Shown here: positions 8,363-16,344 of the stretch, piece by piece | How positions within the stretch are numbered: the first letter of the stretch is position 1 | How the letters are laid out: each line of letters begins with the position of its first letter | Assembly: GCF_002858745.1 (NCBI RefSeq) | Contig: NZ_PJRO01000015.1 | Location: forward strand, 1-64,000 | Reading direction: 5' to 3' | DNA: 64,000 nt | Source: Mesorhizobium loti | Lineage (GTDB): Bacteria; Pseudomonadota; Alphaproteobacteria; Rhizobiales; Rhizobiaceae | Program-made: the position numbers and the translations under genes | Notes under the pieces: generated by a model | Databases searched by the model: none | Seen by the model: the letters and a program-made list of their open reading frames with translations, nothing else | What the model was told of the DNA's origin: nothing

Positions 8363-8890
8363 TCAGCTGGCCTTCCGAATTGGCTCGCGGTCGGCCAAGG
8401 CAGCGACCAGTGCGCTGATATCCTTCTCGAACGGAAGCGACCCATGGATTTCGGGATCAATCGTTGTGTCGAACAGGGCCGTGTAGCCGTTGTTGAGATA
8501 AAGGCCCGCCGCCTCGGGCTGGCGAAAGCCGGTCGTCAGATAGATCCTGCTGTAGCCCTGCCGTGCGGCCTGCGCCTCGAGTTCCGCCAGGACGATACGC
8601 GCCACCCCTTGGCGGCGCAGATCGACATGTGTCCACACCCGCTTGAGTTCAGCGGTGCGCTCGTCATACCGCTTGAAGGCGCCGCCGGCGATGGCTGCGC
8701 CATTCCGCATCAGGAGAACGAAAGCACCATGGGGTGGGGCGAACAGTTCGGCGGGATAGCGCGCCATTTCCGCACCGGCCGGTTCCCCCCAATAATTGCC
8801 GTAACGCGTCTCATATTCCCAGGTGAGGGCTTCGATCAGCGGTTGCGCGCGCGGATCGAGCGGCGTGGTGTAAAGAAAGCCGTCGGTCAT
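8363..8890 (-). CDS. GNAT family N-acetyltransferase (SnaA-like)
   Basis: 175 residues. The GNAT core is visible: GAAIAGGAFKRYDE (strand 2-3), ELKRVWTHVDLRRQGVARIVLAELEAQA (strand 4 and the acetyl-CoA pyrophosphate loop, variant R-R-Q-G-V-A near residue 92), and a C-terminal GLYLNNGYTALF. It should transfer acetyl from acetyl-CoA to an amine. Its ATG overlaps the stop of the M20 hydrolase gene by ATGA, a sign of translational coupling. In the Bacillus S-modified-cysteine pathway an N-acetyltransferase acts first and an M20 deacetylase acts late, which is why this pairing is informative. The substrate here is unproven. Confidence 0.8.
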   Translation of the reverse strand: MTDGFLYTTPLDPRAQPLIEALTWEYETRYGNYWGEPAGAEMARYPAELFAPPHGAFVLLMRNGAAIAGGAFKRYDERTAELKRVWTHVDLRRQGVARIVLAELEAQAARQGYSRIYLTTGFRQPEAAGLYLNNGYTALFDTTIDPEIHGSLPFEKDISALVAALADREPIRKAS

Positions 8891-10122
8891 GGAGCGTCGG
8901 ATCCTTCAGCCGATAAGGTTGGATTTTTGCCGTTGCGATCGGCCAGATAGTCCTGCACCAGATGCACCCAGAAGCGGGCGGCATCGACCAGGATGTTGTC
9001 GTTGAAGTCGTAGCGCGGGCTGTGCAGGTCGGCGCTGTCGCCATTGCCAATGAACAGATAGCTGCCCGGCCGCTCTTGCAGCATGAAGGCGAAATCCTCG
9101 CTGGCGGTGATCGCCCGGAAATCCGTCTCCACCCGCCGTTCGCCGAAGTGTCGAGACGCCACCTGACGCGCGAACGCCGTCTCCTGCTCGTGATTGACCA
9201 GCGTGGAATAACCGCGCGGATAGCTGATCTCGACACGCGCGCCGTAGCTACCGGCTTGCGCTTCGGCCAACGCGATGATGCGGGCCTTGATCTGCTCGCG
9301 CACGGCTTCGTTGAAGGTACGCACCGTCAGCTTCAGCTCGACGCTATCCGGTATGACATTGGCAGCAATGCCGCCATTGATGGTGCCGACGGTCACGACC
9401 GCGGTCTCGAGCGGATCGACATTGCGCGAGACAACCGTCTGGAGCGCCAGCACCAGTGAAGCCGCCGCGACGACCGGGTCGACCGTCTGCGCCGGCTTTG
9501 CACCATGGCCTCCCTTGCCGATGACACGGATAATGACAAGGTCGACCGAAGCCATCGTCGGACCGGAGCGAAAACCGAATTGACCGGTCGGAACGCCCGG
9601 CCAATTGTGCAGTCCGAAAATCCCATCCACCGGAAACCGATCGAACAGGCCGTCGTTGATCATAGCGCGGGCGCCGGCGCCGCCCTCTTCCGAGGGTTGG
9701 AAGATCGCCCGGAACGTTCCTGAGAATTTCCGCGTCTCGGCAAGATACCGCGCAGCAGCCAGAAGGATCGTCGTGTGACCATCATGGCCGCAGGCATGCA
9801 TCGTGCCGGATGTCGTGCTGGCATAGGCAAGGCCGGTTGCCTCCACGATGGGGAGCGCATCCATGTCGGCGCGTATGCCGATCGAGGCATGGCTATCGCC
9901 GTTGCGCAATGTGCCGACGACGCCAGTCTTGCCGACGCCATGCGTCACATCGTAACCCCAGGTCTCCAGCAGCTCGGCCACCAGCGCCGATGTTTTCACC
10001 TCCCGGAAGCCCATTTCCGGCTCGCTGTGGAGCTTGCGCCGCAGCGCGACGAATTCGTCGCGATAGGCAAGAAGGGTCGAAGCGACGTCATCCTTGACCG
10101 GCGCGGCTTGATGAATGGTCAT
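8887..10122 (-). CDS. M20 family metallo-amidohydrolase (SndA/hippurate hydrolase-like)
   Basis: 411 residues, typical of M20D amidohydrolases. Metal-site motifs are IRADMDALPI near residue 83, MHACGHDGHTT near residue 108, PSEEGGAGA near 142 and the late histidine or glutamate of the ITASEDF region. The dimerisation insert lies in the middle (VIGKGGHGAKP). Enzymes of this family remove acyl groups from N-acyl amino acids in the cytoplasm. Its start overlaps the preceding monooxygenase stop (TGATG) and its stop overlaps the GNAT start, so the three genes are tightly coupled. By analogy with the Bacillus ytn operon it would deacetylate an N-acetylcysteine-type intermediate. Confidence 0.87.
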   Translation of the reverse strand: MTIHQAAPVKDDVASTLLAYRDEFVALRRKLHSEPEMGFREVKTSALVAELLETWGYDVTHGVGKTGVVGTLRNGDSHASIGIRADMDALPIVEATGLAYASTTSGTMHACGHDGHTTILLAAARYLAETRKFSGTFRAIFQPSEEGGAGARAMINDGLFDRFPVDGIFGLHNWPGVPTGQFGFRSGPTMASVDLVIIRVIGKGGHGAKPAQTVDPVVAAASLVLALQTVVSRNVDPLETAVVTVGTINGGIAANVIPDSVELKLTVRTFNEAVREQIKARIIALAEAQAGSYGARVEISYPRGYSTLVNHEQETAFARQVASRHFGERRVETDFRAITASEDFAFMLQERPGSYLFIGNGDSADLHSPRYDFNDNILVDAARFWVHLVQDYLADRNGKNPTLSAEGSDAP

Positions 10123-11474
10123 CAGGCTGCGCGCTCCGCTCCAGATTTCGTCGCCGCTTCGGAATGCTGGTAGCGGCTCTCCTTGAAAGGCAGGCCGAGA
10201 TGATCGCGCAGCGTGCTGCCCGTCAACTCGTGGCTATGGCGACCTCGCGCTTCAAGCAGCGGCAGGACATGCTCGGCGAAATCGTCCAGGCCTTCGGTGA
10301 TCACCTGGAAGGAAAGAACGAAGCCGTCGGCGGCACTGCCATCGACCCAACGAATGATCTCGTCGGCCACCTTTTCAGGCGTGCCGATAAACTTCGTACG
10401 CGGCGTAGCCACTTCCAGAGCGATCTCCCGAAGTGTCTGGCCGCGTTCCCGGGCAGTCTTTTTGATGCGATCGGTGGTCGAGCGGAAATTGTTCTGGCCG
10501 ATGTCGCCCAGATCGGGGAACGGCTCGTCGAGCGGATAGGCCGCGAAATCATGATGATCGAAGAACCGGCCGAGATAACGCAGTGCTTCCGGCACGCTGA
10601 CGAGATCGCGGATCTGATGATACTTGCGCTCGGCTTCAGCTTCGGTGGCTCCGACGATCGGTGCAATGCCCGGGAAGATCTTGATGTCGTCGGCACCGCG
10701 TCCACGCGCGACCGCGGCATCCTTGAGCCGTCGGGAAAGCGCCTTGTTTTCCTCGAAGGAGTCGGCGCCGGCGAAGACGGCGTCGGCGTGACGGCCGCCC
10801 AGTGATACGCCGTCCTCGGAAGCGCCAGCCTGGAACAGGACCGGCTGCCCCTGCGCAGATCGGCCGAGATTGAGCGGTCCTTCCGCCGAGTGGAACCGTC
10901 CCTTGTAGTTGAGACGATGCATCCTGGAGAAATCGACATACTGGCCGGTCTCGCGATCGAGAACAAAGGCATCGTCGTCCCAGGAGTCCCACAGACCCTT
11001 GACGATCTCGATATGCTCTGCAGCGATCTGGTAACGCAACGCGTGCTCGGGATGCTTGTCGCGGCCATAGTTCCTGGCCGAACCCTCGAGCGGAGACGTA
11101 ACGGCGTTCCAGCCGGCGCGACCGCCGCTGACCAGATCGACCGAGCCAAACTGCCGCGCGACCGTGAACGGGTCGCTGTAGGACGTGGAAAGTGTCCCGA
11201 CCAGGCCGATGCGGTCGGTTGCGACGGCCAGTGCCGACAACAGCACGATCGGCTCGAACCGGTTGAGAAAATGCGGGATCGACTGCTCGTTGACGTAGAG
11301 CCCGTCAGCCACGAACGCGAAAGCGATGCCCGCGGCCTCGGCCTGTCGGGCAGTCCTGACATAATAGTCGAAATTGGTGCTGGCGTCGGCTGGCACGCTG
11401 GGGTGCCTCCAGGCGTTCATGTGGCCGCCGGGGCCCTGCAGCATGATGCCGAATGGAATGCGTTTTTCAGTCAT
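10122..11474 (-). CDS. NtaA/SnaA/DszA-type flavin-dependent monooxygenase (CmoJ/YtnJ-like)
   Basis: 450 residues from the ATG at 11474, chosen because AAAGGA lies just upstream and the product then starts MTEKRIPFGIMLQGPGGHMN, as expected for this family. Diagnostic segments are FDYYVRTARQAEAAGIAFAF, LSTSYSDPFTVARQFGSVD, GGRAGWNAVTS and GQPVLFQAGASEDG. These long luciferase-like enzymes oxidise substrates such as nitrilotriacetate, dibenzothiophene sulfone or S-alkylcysteine derivatives with FMNH2 from a partner reductase. No flavin reductase gene is in the window. It follows another flavin monooxygenase by 34 bp and is coupled to the M20 gene. Confidence 0.85.
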   Translation of the reverse strand: MTEKRIPFGIMLQGPGGHMNAWRHPSVPADASTNFDYYVRTARQAEAAGIAFAFVADGLYVNEQSIPHFLNRFEPIVLLSALAVATDRIGLVGTLSTSYSDPFTVARQFGSVDLVSGGRAGWNAVTSPLEGSARNYGRDKHPEHALRYQIAAEHIEIVKGLWDSWDDDAFVLDRETGQYVDFSRMHRLNYKGRFHSAEGPLNLGRSAQGQPVLFQAGASEDGVSLGGRHADAVFAGADSFEENKALSRRLKDAAVARGRGADDIKIFPGIAPIVGATEAEAERKYHQIRDLVSVPEALRYLGRFFDHHDFAAYPLDEPFPDLGDIGQNNFRSTTDRIKKTARERGQTLREIALEVATPRTKFIGTPEKVADEIIRWVDGSAADGFVLSFQVITEGLDDFAEHVLPLLEARGRHSHELTGSTLRDHLGLPFKESRYQHSEAATKSGAERAA

Positions 11475-11508
11475 GGCGCAAAATCCTTTTTCCCGGCCGC
11501 GTCGCGTC

Positions 11509-12495
11509 TTACGCCGCGACAGCCGAACGACGACGCGCCAGAAGCTCCAGTGTGGCCAGACGCCAGGAGCCGTTGACGGCCGGTTCGACGATGAATTCAG
11601 CAATGCCGTAACGATCGGCCAGGCGATCCAACTCGGACCCTACCTGGTCAGACGTGCCTGCGATCACGCTCGATTGCTTCGGCTCGATGCGGTATTCTGC
11701 AGCACCCACCTGGCGCGCATATTCTTCGGCCTGCTCGGCGCTGCCGACTGTCACGCTCTGGGCACCGGGCACATGCACCTTGAACAGCTTCGTGTTTTCC
11801 GCCTCTGCAAGAGCCTCGCCGGCATATTCCGAGACGATCGCGGACACGGCGACGATCGGCGCCCTGCCGGCAACGTTACGATAGGTCGAGGCGACCGCGT
11901 CGAGCAGAGCATCGTCACCGTTGAGGTGGCGCGCAAAAACAAACTCCCAGCCATGGGCAGCAGCAAGCTCGGCGCTCTCGACACTGGCGCCAAGCAGGAA
12001 GCGCTGCGGCGCAACCGTTGGCAGCGGCGTCGCGGCCAACCCTTCCACCGGCCCCTTTCGATCGAGGTAAGCGCCCAGTTCGGCGATCTGCTGCGCGAAG
12101 TCGGGTTTGCGGGATGGATCGCGGTCTGCCTGCAGTGCGCGGGTCGAAAGCGGCAGACCGCCCGGCGCCTTGCCGACACCGAGGTCGACACGACCGGGCG
12201 CCAGCGAGGCGAGCAGGTTGAAGTTTTCCGCCACCTTATAGGGACTGTAGTGCTGCAGCATGACACCGCCCGAGCCGATCCTGATACGGCTGGTGTGGGC
12301 GAGCAGATGGGAAATAAGGATCTCCGGCGACGAGCTGGCGAGATCGGAAACGTTGTGATGCTCCGCCACCCAGAAACGATGATAGCCTAGGCGTTCTGCC
12401 AGTTGCGCCATCGCGATGGTGCGCTTCAGGGCATCTGTCGGGCTGTCCTGGCCGACAAGCGGGCTTTTATCCAGGGCACTCAAAACGTAGGACAT
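11509..12495 (-). CDS. LLM-class flavin-dependent oxidoreductase, MsnO8/CmoO-like
   Basis: 328 residues, first gene of the minus-strand locus. The opening MSYVLSALDKSPLVGQ, then FWVAEHHNVSDLASSSPEI, RIRIGSGGVMLQHYSPYKVAENF and RVDLGVGKAPGG, is the pattern of the MsnO8 branch of luciferase-like monooxygenases, to which Bacillus YtmO also belongs. It likely uses reduced FMN and oxygen on an organosulfur substrate. It differs clearly from the 347-residue enzyme at 3245, so the locus holds three distinct flavin monooxygenases. Promoter sequence should lie in the AT-rich 60 bp upstream of 12495. Confidence 0.82.
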   Translation of the reverse strand: MSYVLSALDKSPLVGQDSPTDALKRTIAMAQLAERLGYHRFWVAEHHNVSDLASSSPEILISHLLAHTSRIRIGSGGVMLQHYSPYKVAENFNLLASLAPGRVDLGVGKAPGGLPLSTRALQADRDPSRKPDFAQQIAELGAYLDRKGPVEGLAATPLPTVAPQRFLLGASVESAELAAAHGWEFVFARHLNGDDALLDAVASTYRNVAGRAPIVAVSAIVSEYAGEALAEAENTKLFKVHVPGAQSVTVGSAEQAEEYARQVGAAEYRIEPKQSSVIAGTSDQVGSELDRLADRYGIAEFIVEPAVNGSWRLATLELLARRRSAVAA

Positions 12496-12661
12496 GTCAT
12501 CCCCTTTTTCGTCACCGTATAGCTTGGGATTTTAGTCGATTAATTCCATAGACTTTATAGATTATTTGGCGAAATTGACCGCATGTGGAGAAAAGCCTTT
12601 CAGCCTGCGAGCGAAATCCGGAATGCTCCGCCCGCCTTGGCGATGGCCACGCAGCCTGTCT
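12496..12661 (-). promoter_or_regulatory. AT-rich upstream region of the monooxygenase operon
   Basis: 166 bp between the DUF3088 gene and the first monooxygenase, both on the minus strand. The 60 bp nearest the start are AT-rich and carry AATCTATAAAGTCTATGG, an imperfect repeat of CTATA/CTATG that could be a regulator site. No sulfur regulator is encoded nearby. No gene was seen. Confidence 0.35.
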
Positions 12662-13024
12662 CTATGGATGAGGCGGCGGAATGACCTCACGCTCGACCAG
12701 AGCCAAGATGATCGGTTCCGCTCCGACGACAAACTGTCTGCCACTCGCCTCGCCGGAGGCCTTTCCGGACGTTTCGCCAGACGGCAATATCAGAACAGGT
12801 AACGCCTGGTTCGCCTCTCCGATCAGGGTGACGACCTCCGCACGCGGTCGTTTGAAGTCGATCCTGCGGATATCCAGTAAACTCTCGAGCGATGGAAATG
12901 AGGCAATAACGCCTTCGACAAGCGCGGAATGGCGGCAGAAAAACCGTTGCTCCGGATAGGCTGCATCCTCGAAATCTGGGGAAAGCAGAAAAAGCTGCGG
13001 TTTTTGCAGGTCAGTCGTTGTCAA
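12662..13024 (-). CDS. DUF3088 domain-containing protein
   Basis: 120 residues. The order LFLLSPDFEDAAYPEQRFFCRHSALVEGV, SFPSLESLLDIRRIDFKRPR and LIGEANQALPVLIL matches DUF3088, a small family with a thioredoxin-like look and conserved CxxC-type cysteine environment partly lost here (RFFCRHSA). A Gly/Ser-rich repeat (SGETSGKASGEASG) sits after the core, close to the C-terminus. Its function is unknown. It lies upstream of and in the same direction as the monooxygenase operon, with a 166-bp gap. Confidence 0.75.
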   Translation of the reverse strand: MTTTDLQKPQLFLLSPDFEDAAYPEQRFFCRHSALVEGVIASFPSLESLLDIRRIDFKRPRAEVVTLIGEANQALPVLILPSGETSGKASGEASGRQFVVGAEPIILALVEREVIPPPHP

Positions 13025-13359
13025 GGGAATATCCTGTTCTCCGGCAGAGCGTACTTGTCCCGGGGCTCAAGCCGGAAACGGTCCGATATCCGATTGAGCG
13101 ATGCACGACTGGGAAGAGCCGGTCGCCCAAGCAACGTTTCAACGTCGATAATTCTTATGGAGATTGAGATTGCGGGAAAGAAAATCGCCTCTTTCTCCGC
13201 CGTCCATACAGAATGATTTTTGCGCCGACATCATTGCGGATAGATTCAGAGCAGCGCCTGCCTGGATTGAATATTTGTTAAAATAGAACCGTGGCCGGTT
13301 CTCAATCATTTACACTTGGGGACCATGCTGCCAGCTGAGGGTGATTACTGGATGGTGAG
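13025..13359. other. 335-bp divergent intergenic region
   Basis: Separates the minus-strand DUF3088 gene from the plus-strand small gene at 13360, so it should hold two divergent promoters. TTGTTAAAATAG near 13275 resembles a -10 element. A 6-bp inverted repeat (GAACCG, 4-nt loop, CGGTTC) lies at 13286-13301. No gene recognised. Confidence 0.45.
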
Positions 13360-13545
13360 ATGGCCAGCGACTTCCCCACAGCCCGACTTCATCTGGCAAG
13401 CGCCTATGATCATTTGCGCGGCAATGACCACCTCAGCACCGAGGTGCGGTACGCGATCGATCTTCTGATCGAAGCCATTGCAACGAAGGAATTCGTACAC
13501 AAATCTGCCGAGATCCTGCCATTCAAGCAGCGCACGCGGCCGTGA
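13360..13545 (+). CDS. conserved small hypothetical protein, 61 aa (rhizobial type)
   Basis: Starts MASDFPTARLHLASAYDHLRG and continues with DLLIEAIATKEF, then a basic tail EILPFKQRTRP. Small alpha-helical proteins with this ARLHLASAYDHLRG core are frequent in Mesorhizobium-type genomes. The pattern looks like a two-helix soluble protein without signal peptide or membrane segment. Nothing in the sequence shows a function. It is preceded by a GGTGAG element just before the ATG. Confidence 0.65.
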   Translation: MASDFPTARLHLASAYDHLRGNDHLSTEVRYAIDLLIEAIATKEFVHKSAEILPFKQRTRP

Positions 13546-13839
13546 CCACGGCGGATGGACGCTTCTTCCAACATCGACCCGTCGCTTTTCGATTATTTCG
13601 CGCTGCGATTATTTTTTACTGTCAGGCAAGGGAAAGCGACGCTAGAAGGCCCCGGTAATCAAGACGGCGCCACTGTAGCGATACGGAACCGCCGGCCACT
13701 CGAAATTTCCCCGCAAGTCGTTAAGAACAGGCTCCGCAAAAGCTGTGCATTTGCAGGGTCGCTTCCACGGCGCCTTAAGCGACTCGGTGTATCTCTTGGT
13801 TGCATACGTGCATGCCCCAACCAATGAGGAAATGACAGC

Positions 13840-14175
13840 ATGGCTTCTATTTCGAAGGCTGCTCCTTCCAGGGACAGCAGTAAGCTTCACACGGTTTCGC
13901 TGCTTTGTGCTGCAATCGTGACGGTGGCCCTATCGGGCTGCAATTCCATAACCGACAGCAATGTAAAATCCACATCCATCACCGCACAGACGAGCCATGC
14001 CTTCACGGCTGAGGTGATCAAGCCCAAAGGCAAGGTCGCGGTTGCCAGCCGCCGCACAGTGGTGGCGAGGAACACGCAGAAAATTTCCGATAGCGCGCGG
14101 TTCTATGGCCGTGCGCCGCATATCTGCTCGCCAAGCGGCTTCGGGCAGACTTCGCACTGCTTCCTTCGGACCTGA
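13840..14175 (+). CDS. putative small lipoprotein
   Basis: 111 residues. A hydrophobic segment (TVSLLCAAIVTVAL) ends in a lipobox LSGC around residue 34, so the protein should be lipid-modified and exported. The short mature part contains a basic middle (VIKPKGKVAVASRRTVVARN) and two cysteines near the end (HICSPSGFGQTSHCF). A GAGGA ribosome site lies 9 nt upstream. It is followed by a strong hairpin and converges with the polysaccharide operon; a role in the envelope is possible but unproven. Confidence 0.7.
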   Translation: MASISKAAPSRDSSKLHTVSLLCAAIVTVALSGCNSITDSNVKSTSITAQTSHAFTAEVIKPKGKVAVASRRTVVARNTQKISDSARFYGRAPHICSPSGFGQTSHCFLRT

Positions 14176-14197
14176 CGGACCAGACCTCCTCGAGGCA

Positions 14198-14229
14198 GAA
14201 CCGGCAGCTGTCCGAACAGCTGCCGGTTC
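14198..14229. terminator. bidirectional terminator between convergent genes
   Basis: A perfect 13-bp inverted repeat (GAACCGGCAGCTG, 6-nt loop, CAGCTGCCGGTTC) lies in the 57 bp between the lipoprotein gene and the last gene of the polysaccharide operon. It is well placed to end both transcripts, although T-tracts are short. Confidence 0.7.
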
Positions 14230-14232
14230 CGA

Positions 14233-14745
14233 TCAGCGCTTGGCTGCCAACCTGTCCTCGACCTTGCTCAACTTCGCGACGACATAGTCGCCCCGGCGCA
14301 GCTTGGTGATTTCGTCACCTTTCCTGACCGGCGCATTTGCAAAGACGTACCAGTCGCCCATCGGCTCGCGCTTCTGGAATATGACGTTGCCTTTCTTGCG
14401 ATGGCTGAAACAAGTGAGGGCCGGCGCCATGCCACTCTTGGCATACCAGTCGGCTTTGAAACAAAGCCGCCCGGAATCGGCGATAAACCAGCTCCCCACG
14501 CCGTAGGAAGCGCCCCTGCCCTTCCCCGTCCAGGCTGAAAAACGGCGCTGTGGCACGGCAAAATAACCGGCGCCATCTTTCCATACCCACGACCGCTGGC
14601 TGTACAGTCGATAAAGGTCGTCATTGCTGAGCGGTTCTGCCTGTTTGATCGTGGCAGCGCTTGGTGCAGCTGAAGCGGCAACCGGTGCAACACCTGCCAT
14701 GCCGACCAGCGCTGCAACCATGATCAGTCTGTTTGCAATGGTCAT
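14233..14745 (-). CDS. apsH2: DUF995 family secreted protein (ApsH2-like)
   Basis: 170 residues from the ATG at 14745, chosen because GGGAGAAAGA precedes it and a signal peptide then starts the protein (MTIANRLIMVAALVGMAG to ASA). The mature part has the DUF995 pattern: LSNDDLYRLYSQRSWVWKDGAGYF, FSAWTGKG, GSWFIADSGRLCFKADW, CFSHRKKG and GDWYVFANA, with two conserved cysteines. It is the last gene of the operon and a homologue of the protein at 15750. In the S. meliloti arabinose-polysaccharide locus two uncharacterised genes flank an endoglycanase gene in the same way; the symbol is assigned by that gene order and is tentative. Confidence 0.75.
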   Translation of the reverse strand: MTIANRLIMVAALVGMAGVAPVAASAAPSAATIKQAEPLSNDDLYRLYSQRSWVWKDGAGYFAVPQRRFSAWTGKGRGASYGVGSWFIADSGRLCFKADWYAKSGMAPALTCFSHRKKGNVIFQKREPMGDWYVFANAPVRKGDEITKLRRGDYVVAKLSKVEDRLAAKR

Positions 14746-14771
14746 CTTCTTTCTCCCACCCAAGCCTTTAT

Positions 14772-15734
14772 TCAATTGGATGCTTCACGCGTTTGCACGA
14801 CACGCCAGTTGGGCAGGCCGTAGCCTTTCGGCCAGGGGTAGACCTCACGATCATCGAAATAGACGATGGCTTTCAGCTCCGGAAATTCAGGATAGGACTT
14901 GGCAACGCTCTGTGCCCAATCCCGAACGTAGCCGGCATCCCCTTCATACCCGAGTTCCGCAACCATGATCGGCTTGCCGAAACCTTTGACGCGGGCATAC
15001 TTCTCCCGCATCTGCTCGACGAAACTCGTCTCATGGCCAATGACGCCCTGGTCGTAGGGTTGGTAGCCGAACACCGAGAGGCCTACGATGTCGACGAAAT
15101 TGGTTCCGGGATAGAATGCTTCCAACCCTTCATTGCCTTTCGGCGACCACATGTATTTCGCGGTCTTGTTGTTCTCACGGCACACCGTCACCATGCGTTG
15201 ATAGGCCTTGGCATAGTCCGGCGGGTTCCAGTGCGCCCAGGTGAACTGGTTGTCGGTCTCGTCCATTTCCTGTGCCCACCGGATGGTGACATCACTTTTC
15301 AGCTTGGCGGCTTCAGAGCAGACAGCAGCCATGTAGCCGTCGCGTTCACCGCTCAGGATGCTCTGCAACAATTGTGACGAAGACAGCCGCCAGTTGGGGG
15401 ACCACGACCATGGCTCAACGCTGATCAGCAGCGAACGCCCGCGCTTCTGTGCATAGTCGTCGGCCAGCACGAGAGTGCGAAGGTCGACGTCCTCCCAGGG
15501 CAGGAACAGATGTTCGATCTTCGAGTTGGGATCGACGCCGAAATCACCGTGAGGATCGTAAGCTCCGAAGCCGATGGACGCCGGCGTGATCACCGGACGC
15601 TTGTCGGAAGGCGTGGTTGCCGTCGCCGAATTTTCATTGGGGACGCCGAGGGGACGTTTGTTGGCCGCAAGGCCCGCCCCGTTCAGCATCAGTCCCGCGC
15701 ACGAAAGCGCGATAACTGCTAATTTCCTATTCAT
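14772..15734 (-). CDS. apsE: GH26-like secreted glycoside hydrolase (ApsE-like)
   Basis: 320 residues with a signal peptide (MNRKLAVIALSCAGLMLNGAG). The (beta/alpha)8 fold of family 26 glycanases is suggested by SLLISVEPWSW, IRWAQEMDE with candidate acid/base Glu156, and KPIMVAELGYEG with candidate nucleophile Glu260. A tryptophan-rich groove (FTWAHWNPPDY) fits sugar binding. It probably cuts or edits the polysaccharide made by the synthase of the same operon, in the periplasm or outside the cell. It lies between two DUF995 genes, downstream of the sugar-nucleotide and synthase genes. The polymer specificity is unknown; family 26 includes mannanases, mixed-linkage glucanases and xylanases. 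Confidence 0.8.
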   Translation of the reverse strand: MNRKLAVIALSCAGLMLNGAGLAANKRPLGVPNENSATATTPSDKRPVITPASIGFGAYDPHGDFGVDPNSKIEHLFLPWEDVDLRTLVLADDYAQKRGRSLLISVEPWSWSPNWRLSSSQLLQSILSGERDGYMAAVCSEAAKLKSDVTIRWAQEMDETDNQFTWAHWNPPDYAKAYQRMVTVCRENNKTAKYMWSPKGNEGLEAFYPGTNFVDIVGLSVFGYQPYDQGVIGHETSFVEQMREKYARVKGFGKPIMVAELGYEGDAGYVRDWAQSVAKSYPEFPELKAIVYFDDREVYPWPKGYGLPNWRVVQTREASN

Positions 15735-15749
15735 TGTCGTTCTCCGCTA

Positions 15750-16337
15750 TCATTGCGCACCGACCGGCGCTGGCGTCGGAAGCGGTACGGATTTTGGGGT
15801 TGTCGTCGCTTGCGCCACCGGCCGATAAGCCATCACCTTGGCGCTCACCGTGTCTTGTTCGACGAGCTTGCCGTACTCGTCGTCCTTGTCAGGCGCCGCG
15901 TGCTTGAACACATACCAGGCGCCGGACGGCTCCTTCTTTTGATAGACCGTGCCGTCATGAAGCAGGTGGCGGAAGCAGGTCTTGTTGGGGGAGCTGCCGC
16001 CGGGACTGTGCCATACAGCCCTTAGGCACAACTGCCCGTCATTGGTCAGGATCCAACGTCCCTCTGCCCAACTGGCTTTGGCCCCGTCGCCAGACCAGGC
16101 GCGGAAAATGCGTCCCTCTTCCTGGAAGCGTCCCGCGCCGTCGCTCCACTGCCAGGTCTTGTCCCGATAAAGGTCATGCAGCTCAAGCGCGGTCATCGCT
16201 CTTGCTTGAGCAGGTACCGCTATTGCTTCCGCAGCAAAGGTCGGTCCACAACATGGCGAGAGACCGAAGGCCGCGACCGCGAACAGCCCGATTCTGTCGC
16301 TGACACAGCTGCGCCAGAAGCAACCGATGTGGCTCAT
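15750..16337 (-). CDS. apsH1: DUF995 family secreted protein (ApsH1-like)
   Basis: 195 residues with an N-terminal hydrophobic signal (LFAVAAFGLSPCCGPTFAAEA). The DUF995 pattern is LELHDLYRDKTWQWSDGAGRF, FRAWSGDG, GRWILTNDGQLCLRAVW, CFRHLLHDG and GAWYVFKHA, parallel to the protein at 14233. The extra tail is proline-rich. It starts 7 bp after the UDP-glucose dehydrogenase stop and ends 15 bp before the glycanase start, so it is clearly co-transcribed. Its function is not known; exported and close to a glycan synthase, it may help export or anchor the polymer. Confidence 0.75.
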   Translation of the reverse strand: MSHIGCFWRSCVSDRIGLFAVAAFGLSPCCGPTFAAEAIAVPAQARAMTALELHDLYRDKTWQWSDGAGRFQEEGRIFRAWSGDGAKASWAEGRWILTNDGQLCLRAVWHSPGGSSPNKTCFRHLLHDGTVYQKKEPSGAWYVFKHAAPDKDDEYGKLVEQDTVSAKVMAYRPVAQATTTPKSVPLPTPAPVGAQ

Positions 16338-16344
16338 CTGGGCC

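Noticed and set aside
13555..13827. 90-codon frame upstream of the lipoprotein gene
   Set aside because: No ribosome site, mixed composition with no recognised pattern, and it ends just before the lipoprotein start; treated as untranslated sequence.
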